DNA of 64,000 bases. It comes from CAWALV01 sp963782965. GTDB lineage: Bacteria > Actinomycetota > Actinomycetes > Acidothermales > Acidothermaceae. Below are positions 54,298 to 61,733 of this stretch, one piece after another; position 1 is the first letter of the stretch, and each line of letters opens with the position of its first letter. The translations under genes and the position numbers were made by a program. The stretch lies in contig CAWALV010000002.1 of the NCBI GenBank assembly GCA_963782965.1, forward strand, positions 744,001 through 808,000. Direction: 5' to 3'. The notes beneath the pieces were generated by a model, which saw only the letters and a program-made list of their open reading frames with translations, was not told the origin of the DNA and made no database searches.

Positions 54298-55649
54298 GCT
54301 TGCTCGTTCTCGGCCTTTCGCATCGCAGCGCACCGATCTCCTTGATCGAGCGTGTCGCGCTGCCGGTCGAGACGATCGGCAAGCTTCTCGACGACGTCGT
54401 CGCGTCTCCGGCCGTCGACGAGGCGATGCTGCTCTCGACGTGCAACCGGGTCGAGATCTACGCGTCCGTCGAGAAGTTCCACCCCGGCGTCGCGGCGTTG
54501 ACCGACCTGCTCGCCCGGCACACCGGCGTCGGCTTCGAGGAACTCTCGGCGCACGCCTACATCCACTACGAAGACCGGGCCGCGCAGCACTTGTTCTCGG
54601 TGGCGGCCAGTCTCGACTCGATGCTCGTGGGCGAGCACCAAATCCTCGGCCAGGTCAGATCGGCGTTTCGGCTCGCCCAGGAGCGCGGGGATGCCGGTCG
54701 TGCCCTGCACGAAGTCGTCGAGAGTGCCCTGCATGCCGCGAAACGCGTGCACGCCGAGACGGGTATCGACGCCGCCGGCACCACCCTCGTCGACGTCGCG
54801 TTGCAGGTCGGGGCGGCGACGCTCGGCGGGCTCGCCGGCCGCCGGGCCGTTGTGGTCGGTGCCGGCGCGATGGCGTCGGTCGCCGTGTCGGCGTTGCGTA
54901 CGGCAGGCGCTGCCGAGCTCGTCGTCGTGAGCCGAACATGGGAACGAGCCGAGGCGTTGGCTCAAAGGTTCGACGCGCACGCTGTGCCGATGGTCGAACT
55001 CGAGCACGAGCTCGTGCACACCGATGTCGTGGTGTCGTGCACCGGCGCGAGCGGCGTCGTCCTGCCCGCCGATGTGGTGGAGCGCGCGATGTCACAGCGC
55101 TCGACGCGGCCGATGTTCATCCTCGACATCGCTTTGCCGCGAGACGTCGAGCCCGCGGCCGCGGCAATCGATGGCGTCACGCTGCTCGACCTCGACGCGC
55201 TCAAGCCCGTGCTCGAGTCGGCGGCCGGTTTGGACGACGTCCGGGAAGCTCGCCGGATCGTCGACGGCGAACTCGCGGCGTACGCCGCCGGCCGGCGGGC
55301 TTCGGGTGTGGCGCCGACGGTTGTCGCGCTGCGCGACAAGGCCGCGCAGACGGTGGCGGTCGAACTGCTCCGGCTCGAGCGCCGGCTGCCGCAGCTCGAC
55401 GAGTCGGCGCGAGCGGAAGTGGCGGCCACCGTGCGCCGTGTCGTCGACAAACTGCTCCACGCGCCGACCGTTCGGGTGCAAGAACTCGCCGGGCTTGCCG
55501 GCCCGGAGTCCTACCCCGAGGCGTTGCGTCGCTTGTTCGACCTCGACCCCGCAGCGCCCGCCGCGATCGCGGCGCCGGAGCCGGTCGAGCCGGTCGAGCC
55601 GGTCGATGCAGTCTCGCCGCTGCAACCGTTCCTGCAGGGGGAGTCATGA
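54294..55649 (+). CDS. hemA: Glutamyl-tRNA reductase
   Basis: 451 residues from GTG 54294. LGLSHRSAPI and LLSTCNRVEIYA give the catalytic Cys50; EHQILGQVRSAF and VVGAGAMASVAV (NADPH domain) follow, then a C-terminal dimerisation helix. It reduces glutamyl-tRNA to glutamate-1-semialdehyde, the first committed step of the C5 haem route. The C-terminal EPVEPVEPVD repeat is unusual but short. ATG of hemC overlaps its stop. Confidence 0.95.
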   Translation: MSLLVLGLSHRSAPISLIERVALPVETIGKLLDDVVASPAVDEAMLLSTCNRVEIYASVEKFHPGVAALTDLLARHTGVGFEELSAHAYIHYEDRAAQHLFSVAASLDSMLVGEHQILGQVRSAFRLAQERGDAGRALHEVVESALHAAKRVHAETGIDAAGTTLVDVALQVGAATLGGLAGRRAVVVGAGAMASVAVSALRTAGAAELVVVSRTWERAEALAQRFDAHAVPMVELEHELVHTDVVVSCTGASGVVLPADVVERAMSQRSTRPMFILDIALPRDVEPAAAAIDGVTLLDLDALKPVLESAAGLDDVREARRIVDGELAAYAAGRRASGVAPTVVALRDKAAQTVAVELLRLERRLPQLDESARAEVAATVRRVVDKLLHAPTVRVQELAGLAGPESYPEALRRLFDLDPAAPAAIAAPEPVEPVEPVDAVSPLQPFLQGES

Positions 55650-56587
55650 CGGCGGGTTCGGCAGTGGCGGTGGTGCGGCTCGGCACCCGGCGCAGCGCGC
55701 TCGCGACTGCGCAGGCCGGCCTGGTCGCCGATGCGTTGCGGTCCTGCGGTTGCGAGGTCGAGCTGGTCGGCGTCACGACCGAAGGCGACCGTCGTAGCGA
55801 CGCCGCGCTGGCCGATGTCGGCGGCACGGGCGTCTTCGTCACCGAGTTGCGCACGCGGTTGCGCAGCGGTGAGGTCGATCTCGTCGTCCACTCGTTGAAG
55901 GATCTGCCGACCGCGGCGGCCGAGGGGCTTGTCGTGGCGGCGATTCCTGCCCGCGCCGACGCCCGTGATGCGCTGGTCTCCTCGGGTGGTCAGCCGCTTA
56001 CGGCGCTGCCGCCCGGCGCCGTCGTCGGTACCGGCTCGCCACGCCGCATCGCGCAGCTCTTGGCTGCGCGGCCCGACCTCGACGTCCAGCCGGTGCGTGG
56101 CAACGTCGATACCCGACTGCGCAAGGTTGCTGCGGGCGACTTCGACGCGATCGTGGTTGCTGCGGCCGGGCTGGCCCGGCTCGGTCGGCTCGCCGAGGCC
56201 AGCGAACTGCTGTCGCCTGATGCGATGCTGCCGGCTCCGGGGCAGGGCGCGCTCGCCGTCGAGTGTCGGGTTGCCGACGCAGCGGTGGGCGGGCGCCTGC
56301 ACGACCTGATGGCAGCCTTGGACGACGCGCCTACCCGGGCCGCGGTCACCGCCGAGCGGGCATTGCTCGCCGAGCTCGAGGCGGGCTGCACCGCTCCGGT
56401 CGGTGCGTTTGCCGAGGTGTCGTCGGGCGAGATTCGACTCGTCGCGGCAGTGGTCAGTGTCGACGGCACGACGACCATCCGCCGGTCCGCCACTGGTCCG
56501 TCGGCCGACGCGACCGCCATCGGGCGCCGGCTGGCCGGCGAGCTGCTTGCCGACGGTGCCGCCGAGATCGTCAGGGCACCCGTATGA
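55646..56587 (+). CDS. hemC: Hydroxymethylbilane synthase
   Basis: 313 residues. RLGTRRSALATAQ, HSLKDLPT, GTGSPRRIAQL, PAPGQGALAVE and LEAGCTAPVGA, where Cys248 carries the dipyrromethane cofactor. It polymerises four porphobilinogens. The 58-base gap to hemD contains no feature beyond an AGGA ribosome site. Confidence 0.95.
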   Translation: MTAGSAVAVVRLGTRRSALATAQAGLVADALRSCGCEVELVGVTTEGDRRSDAALADVGGTGVFVTELRTRLRSGEVDLVVHSLKDLPTAAAEGLVVAAIPARADARDALVSSGGQPLTALPPGAVVGTGSPRRIAQLLAARPDLDVQPVRGNVDTRLRKVAAGDFDAIVVAAAGLARLGRLAEASELLSPDAMLPAPGQGALAVECRVADAAVGGRLHDLMAALDDAPTRAAVTAERALLAELEAGCTAPVGAFAEVSSGEIRLVAAVVSVDGTTTIRRSATGPSADATAIGRRLAGELLADGAAEIVRAPV

Positions 56588-56645
56588 GGCGCATCAGCCC
56601 ACCCGCAACTTTCAATGCACGTACTCACCACAGAACAGGACGGCG

Positions 56646-58250
56646 ATGAAGTCAATGCCCAAGCACCCGGGCACAGTCGCATTCGTCGGGGGTGGCCCCG
56701 GTGATCCGGGGTTGCTGACGCTACGAGGCGCCGAGCTCCTCGGCCGTGCCGACGTGGTGGTCGTCGACGCGCCGCCGGAACCGGAACTGATGAGCTACTT
56801 CCGCGACGGCGCGAGCGTCGTCGACCTCTCCGCGGTCGAATCGGCCAAGCCGCTGACGAAGGCAGAGCGGTGCAAGCGCATCGTCGACGCCGCGAAGTCC
56901 GGCAAGACCGTTGTCCGGCTCGTCGTCGGCGACCCGCTCGTCGACGGTGGGCACGTCGGCAGCACGGACGAGATCCTGGCCTGCGCCAAGGCGAAACTCG
57001 TCTTCGAGATCGCGCCGGGAGTGCCCGTCGCGATCGGCGTGCCTGCATACGCCGGAGTCGCGCTCGCCGACGTCAAACACCACGACGTGCGCGTCGTCGG
57101 AGCCCGCGCGTCGACGCCGGACTGGGCGTCCCTTGCCGGCGGTTCGACGACCCTCGTGTTCACCGGTGTCGACTCCGTCGCTGACGTCGCCGACGCACTG
57201 ATGCAGCACGGGCGTGCGCCGCAGACTCCGGTCGCGGCGACGCACGGCGGCACGACCACCCAGCAGCACACGGTCGTCTCGACGCTCGACACACTGGCTG
57301 CGGATGCGAAGACCGCGGGCTTGAACACCCCGGCAGTCGTCGTCGTCGGCGATCTGGTGAACGGGCGCGCTGCGCTCTCGTGGTTCGAGACCAAGCCGCT
57401 GTTCGGTTGGCGGGTTCTCGTTCCCCGTACGAAGGAACAAGCCGGGGCGCTCTCCGCGAAGTTGCGCGGCTACGGTGCGGTGCCGGTGGAGGTTCCGACC
57501 ATCGCCGTCGAGCCGCCGCGCACGCCGCAACAGATGGAGCGCGCGGTTCGCGGTCTCGTCACCGGGCGTTACGAGTGGATCGCCTTCACGTCGGTGAATG
57601 CCGTACGCGCGGTTCGAGAGAAGTTCGAGGAGTACGGCCTCGACGCACGCGCGTTCTCCGGCATCAAGGTCGCGGCCGTTGGTGAGCAGACGGCGGCGGC
57701 GTTGCTCGCGTTCGGTGTCAAGCCCGACCTCGTGCCTTCGGGTGAGCAGTCGGCGGCCGGGCTCCTCGAGGATTTTCCGCCCTACGACGACGTGCTCGAT
57801 CCGATCAACCGCGTCTTCTTGCCGCGCGCCGACATCGCGACCGAAACGCTCGTCGCCGGGCTGGCCGAACTCGGCTGGGAGATCGACGACGTGACGGCGT
57901 ACCGCACCGTGCGTGCCGCGCCGCCGCCCGCGCACATCCGCGAGTCGATCAAGACGGGCGGGTTCGACGCCGTGTGCTTCACGTCGTCATCGACCGTTCG
58001 AAACCTGGTCGGGATCGCGGGCAAGCCGCACACGACCACGGTGATCGCATGCATCGGACCACAGACCGCGAAAACCGCAGAAGAGCACGGGCTGCGCGTC
58101 GACGTCCTCGCCGACGAGCCTTCGGTCGGCTCGCTCGCCGACGGGTTGGCCGCGTTCGGCCTGGCGCAACGCACTGCGGCGGAGGCCGGTGGAGAGTGGC
58201 ACGGCAAGCCGGGCCGGCCGAAGAGCAACAACCGCCGCAAGGCCAAGTAG
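56646..58250 (+). CDS. hemD: Uroporphyrinogen-III methyltransferase / uroporphyrinogen-III synthase fusion
   Basis: 534 residues from ATG 56646. The N-terminal ~245 residues are a SUMT-like domain (VAFVGGGPGDPGLLTLRG, VRLVVGDPLVDG) and the C-terminal ~270 are uroporphyrinogen-III synthase (RVLVPRTKEQAGAL, FTSVNAVRAV, TSSSTVRNL). The fusion is typical of actinobacteria and makes the branch point between haem and sirohaem/B12. In the SUMT half the usual GDP-x-F/G loop reads GDPLVDGGHV, slightly divergent, so methyltransferase activity is less certain. Confidence 0.92.
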   Translation: MKSMPKHPGTVAFVGGGPGDPGLLTLRGAELLGRADVVVVDAPPEPELMSYFRDGASVVDLSAVESAKPLTKAERCKRIVDAAKSGKTVVRLVVGDPLVDGGHVGSTDEILACAKAKLVFEIAPGVPVAIGVPAYAGVALADVKHHDVRVVGARASTPDWASLAGGSTTLVFTGVDSVADVADALMQHGRAPQTPVAATHGGTTTQQHTVVSTLDTLAADAKTAGLNTPAVVVVGDLVNGRAALSWFETKPLFGWRVLVPRTKEQAGALSAKLRGYGAVPVEVPTIAVEPPRTPQQMERAVRGLVTGRYEWIAFTSVNAVRAVREKFEEYGLDARAFSGIKVAAVGEQTAAALLAFGVKPDLVPSGEQSAAGLLEDFPPYDDVLDPINRVFLPRADIATETLVAGLAELGWEIDDVTAYRTVRAAPPPAHIRESIKTGGFDAVCFTSSSTVRNLVGIAGKPHTTTVIACIGPQTAKTAEEHGLRVDVLADEPSVGSLADGLAAFGLAQRTAAEAGGEWHGKPGRPKSNNRRKAK

Positions 58251-58254
58251 TCCG

Positions 58255-59253
58255 GTGAGCATCGGGCCGATCCGTCCGCGCCGCCTGCGGCGTACACCTG
58301 CGCTGCGGCGGCTCGTCGCGCAGACCAACCTGTCAGCCGCCGATTTGGTGCTTCCCCTGTTCGTCAAGGAGGGCGTCACCGAGCCGGTGGCGGTGGCGTC
58401 GATGCCCGGCGTCGTCCAGCACACTCGCGATTCGTTGCGCAAGGCTGCGGCCGAAGCGGTCGCGGAAGGTGTCGGAGGCCTGATTCTGTTCGGCGTGCCG
58501 GCCCGCAAGGATGCCCGTGGTTCCGGCGCCGACGATCCCGACGGCATCGTGCAGCACGCGCTGCACGATCTCGTCGCCGAGGTCGGCGATGCCACCGTGC
58601 TCATCACCGACCTTTGCCTCGACGAATACACTGACCACGGGCACTGCGGCCTGGTGAAGGCCACGCCGAACGGCGAGTTCGTCGTCGACAACGACGCGAC
58701 ACTGGAGCGGTACGCGTCGATCGCGGTAGCGCAGGCCACGGCCGGCGCACACGTCGTCGCGCCGAGCGGCATGATGGACGGCCAGGTCGGCGTCATCCGC
58801 GCAGCACTCGACACGGAGGGTTTTCCCGACGTCGCCGTGCTGGCGTACTCGGCGAAGTACGCATCGGCGTTCTACGGACCGTTTCGCGACGCGGCCGAAT
58901 GTGCACCGCAGTTCGGCGACCGCCTTACCTACCAGCAGGACGCCGCGAACGGCGACGAAGCGCTGCGTGAGGTGATGCTCGACCTCGCCGAGGGTGCCGA
59001 CATGGTGATGGTCAAACCGGCGATGGCCTATCTCGACCTCGTCCGACGGGTGCGAGACGCCGTCGACGTGCCGGTCGCTGCCTATCAGGTGAGCGGCGAG
59101 TACGCGATGATCGAAGCGGCTGCCGCACGCGGTTGGCTCGACCGGCGGGCCGTGATTTTCGAAACCTTGACCTCCATTCGCCGGGCCGGCGCCGACATCG
59201 TGCTGACCTATTGGGCGAGTGAGGTGGCGCGCTGGCTGCGGGAGGGGCGGTGA
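58255..59253 (+). CDS. hemB: Porphobilinogen synthase (5-aminolevulinate dehydratase)
   Basis: 332 residues from GTG 58255. The Schiff-base lysines lie in SAKYASAFYGPFR and MVKPAMAYLD. The metal loop reads DLCLDEYTDHGHC, the Asp-rich form, and not the Cys-rich zinc site, predicting a Mg2+-type enzyme. It condenses two 5-aminolevulinates. The stop overlaps the HAD hydrolase start. Confidence 0.95.
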   Translation: MSIGPIRPRRLRRTPALRRLVAQTNLSAADLVLPLFVKEGVTEPVAVASMPGVVQHTRDSLRKAAAEAVAEGVGGLILFGVPARKDARGSGADDPDGIVQHALHDLVAEVGDATVLITDLCLDEYTDHGHCGLVKATPNGEFVVDNDATLERYASIAVAQATAGAHVVAPSGMMDGQVGVIRAALDTEGFPDVAVLAYSAKYASAFYGPFRDAAECAPQFGDRLTYQQDAANGDEALREVMLDLAEGADMVMVKPAMAYLDLVRRVRDAVDVPVAAYQVSGEYAMIEAAAARGWLDRRAVIFETLTSIRRAGADIVLTYWASEVARWLREGR

Positions 59254-59924
59254 GCGCCCCCGAGGCCGTGCTGCTCGACGCCGGAGGCGTGCTGCTGCTG
59301 CCCAACCCGTGGGTGGTCGCGGCCGTGCTGCGAACCGCGGGCGGTTCGACCGACGCCGCCACGGTGCGGCGGGCCCATTACGCCGGGGTCGCCGCGATGG
59401 ACGCGGCCGGATCGAAGGACTGGCAGCACTACTACGCCGTCCAGGCACAGTACGCGAGTGTGCCGCCTGAGCGGATGGACGATGCGATGGCAGGCCTCGC
59501 GGCGCTGTTCAGTGCGCCCGTGCCGTCGTTGTGGAATGTCGTTCCCGACGGCGTGCTCGACCAGTTGCGCGATCTGGCCGCAACGGGTGTGGCGATCGCC
59601 GTCGTGTCGAACGCCGACGGCCTGGTCGAGGCGACCCTGCGGCGCTGCGAGGTGCCGGTCGACGTCGTCATCGACTCCACCGTCGTCGGCTATGCGAAGC
59701 CGAGACCCGAGATCTTCGGTTTCGCGCTGGAAAGGCTGCGGGTAGAACCGGCCAACGCGGTGCATGTCGGCGACATGGTCTTGGCAGACGTCGACGGTGC
59801 TCACGCGGCCGGCCTTCGGCCGTTACACCTCGATCCGTTCGGCGATTGCGGTTCTGCGCCGGGACACCACGAGCACATCCGCTCACTCGAAGAGGTCGTC
59901 GAGCTCGCCCAGCACGTCGGCTGA
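59250..59924 (+). CDS. HAD-superfamily hydrolase
   Basis: 224 residues from GTG 59250 at the hemB stop. VLLDAGGVLL is motif I, with the nucleophile Asp but Gly where the second Asp is common; VVSNADG is motif II, the Lys is in GYAKPRPEIFG, and HVGDMVLADVDGA is motif IV. Likely a small-molecule phosphatase. Its coupling to hemB may be incidental. Confidence 0.83.
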   Translation: MSAPEAVLLDAGGVLLLPNPWVVAAVLRTAGGSTDAATVRRAHYAGVAAMDAAGSKDWQHYYAVQAQYASVPPERMDDAMAGLAALFSAPVPSLWNVVPDGVLDQLRDLAATGVAIAVVSNADGLVEATLRRCEVPVDVVIDSTVVGYAKPRPEIFGFALERLRVEPANAVHVGDMVLADVDGAHAAGLRPLHLDPFGDCGSAPGHHEHIRSLEEVVELAQHVG

Positions 59925-60024
59925 TCTGCGCCGGGCCCTTCATTCAAAGGTCAGGTAACCCGCGCACGCTGCGCCCGTAGCGACACTCGCATGCGGCCAT
60001 AACTGCCGGCATGCGGGGTAGAGC

Positions 60025-61632
60025 GTGAAAGGCGTGGCAGGAATGGGAGCGGAAGCGGGCATGGGTCAGGCGAGTCAGATGTTGGCGCGGTCGAGTTCCG
60101 CGCCGCAGCCCGTCGCACCCGGATCCTCGCTCCGCGACATCGCCGACCGGCTGGCTCGACTGTCGCCGGTCGTGGAGATGCGTGGCGACGCCGAGGTCGT
60201 CGCCGTCACTGCCGACAGCCGTGAGGTCGCTCCCGGGTGGCTGTATTGCGCTCGTCGCGGTGCGCGTGCCGACGGTCACGATCACGCGGTCGAGGCTGTC
60301 GAGCGGGGTGCTGCCGCGCTCCTGGTCGAGCGATGGCTGCCCCTCGCCGTCCCGCAGTTGCGGGTGACGTTCGCGCGACCGCTCATCGGACCAGCGGCGG
60401 CCATGGTCTACGGCGATCCGAGTATGCGCCTGGCGACCGTTGCGGTGACCGGCACGAACGGCAAGACCACGACCGCTTTGCTCGCTCGTCACGCACTGCT
60501 CGCCGGCGGCCGCAAGTCCGGCGCAATCGGCACGCTCGGTGTCGCCGGCGTGCAGGTACGACCGACGCGCGGTGCAACAGCGATGACCACGCCCGACCCG
60601 TGCGACCTGCAGGCGACGCTGGCGCAGTTGATCGCAGACGGGTTCGACAGCGCCGTGCTGGAGGCGTCGTCGCAAGGCCTTGACCAGGACCGGCTCGCCG
60701 GCTGCGACGTCGCCCTCGCCATCTGGCTGAACCTCTCACCCGAACACCTCGACTACCACGGCACGCTCGAGCAGTACTACGCATCGAAGGCACGCTTGTT
60801 CGACCCGGCGTTGTCGGCGCGCGGCCTGATCTGCATCGACGACGAGTGGGGTCGCAGGCTGGCCGCGCAGGCGCGGATCCCCATCACGACGTTCGGGCAC
60901 CATCCGGGTGCCGACGTCCGGGTCCAGCTGCTGTCCACCGGCGCCGACGGCACCCGCGTGCGGATCACCGGCCCTGGTGAAGAAGTCGCTGTGCGCGCGC
61001 CGGTCGTGGGCGCGGTGAATGCGAACAACCTCGCTGCGGCGTACCTGGCCGCGCGCCGCCTTGGCGTGACGCCGGCCGATGCTGCTCGCGGTATTGCGAC
61101 CGCACCGATGGTGCCGGGCCGGTTCCACGTCGTCGACGCCGGTCAGCCGTTCCGCGTCGTGATCGACTACGCGCACACGCCAGACGCATTGGGTAACGTG
61201 CTCAGTACGGTGCGATCTCTTACGACGGGTCAGGTACATCTGGTGCTGGGTTGCCGCGGCGGTCGTGACCGTTACAAGCGGCCGGCGATGGGCCGTGCGG
61301 CGGCGGCGGGCGCCCAACACGTCGTGTTCACGTCCGACAACGCGGGGCCCGAACAGCCCGCGACCATCGTGGCGGAAATGATGGTTGGCGCGGTCGAGGT
61401 GGCGGATCGGCGCGTGGACGTCGAGTATGACCGCGCCTGTGCCATTACGGCGGCGATCCGGGCGGCGGCCCCGGGCGACGCCGTCGTCGTCACCGGCCGC
61501 GGCCCCGAGCGCGCCAAGCCGGACGGCCGCTTCGGAACCGACCGTACCGACGAAGAGGTGGCGCGCGCTGCGCTGGCCGGGCTCGGTTACGACGCCCAGC
61601 CCGGTGCATTCGCGAGCGGGCGGTCGTGCTGA
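60025..61632 (+). CDS. MurE-like Mur ligase, stand-alone
   Basis: 535 residues from GTG 60025 (ATG 60043 is an alternative). The three Mur domains are present: substrate domain ~40-125 (VTADSREVAPGWLYCARRG), ATP domain with VTGTNGKTTT and the carbamylated Lys of YYASKARLF, and C-terminal domain with DYAHTPDAL and GCRGGRDRYKR. In MurE the DNPR motif binds meso-diaminopimelate; here the same place reads DNAG (438-441), and GKGHE reads GRGPE. So it probably adds a different amino acid or acts on a different substrate. It is not in a division/cell-wall cluster; no other mur gene is in the window. Confidence 0.83.
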   Translation: MKGVAGMGAEAGMGQASQMLARSSSAPQPVAPGSSLRDIADRLARLSPVVEMRGDAEVVAVTADSREVAPGWLYCARRGARADGHDHAVEAVERGAAALLVERWLPLAVPQLRVTFARPLIGPAAAMVYGDPSMRLATVAVTGTNGKTTTALLARHALLAGGRKSGAIGTLGVAGVQVRPTRGATAMTTPDPCDLQATLAQLIADGFDSAVLEASSQGLDQDRLAGCDVALAIWLNLSPEHLDYHGTLEQYYASKARLFDPALSARGLICIDDEWGRRLAAQARIPITTFGHHPGADVRVQLLSTGADGTRVRITGPGEEVAVRAPVVGAVNANNLAAAYLAARRLGVTPADAARGIATAPMVPGRFHVVDAGQPFRVVIDYAHTPDALGNVLSTVRSLTTGQVHLVLGCRGGRDRYKRPAMGRAAAAGAQHVVFTSDNAGPEQPATIVAEMMVGAVEVADRRVDVEYDRACAITAAIRAAAPGDAVVVTGRGPERAKPDGRFGTDRTDEEVARAALAGLGYDAQPGAFASGRSC

Positions 61633-61641
61633 ACCACAGGC

Positions 61642-61733
61642 GTGCGATGCAGCTCGGGCCGAACGGCCCGATGGGCGGTGGCCCTGATGACGCCGTGCCT
61701 GCTCGCGGTGGCGTGCACGGCTAGTCCGGTGGC
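61642..61733 (+). other. Lipoprotein signal peptide in a different frame from the propeller gene
   Basis: From GTG 61642 or 61678 the frame reads VALMTPCLLAVACTASP, a short lipoprotein signal with lipobox AVAC. Just after, the frame turns to Arg-rich shadow, while the Ser/Ala/Pro linker and propeller continue in the other frame from GTG 61734. A one-base loss near 61729-61736 would join the two. CGGGCCGAACGGCCCG, a perfect hairpin, lies at 61655-61670. Confidence 0.55.
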
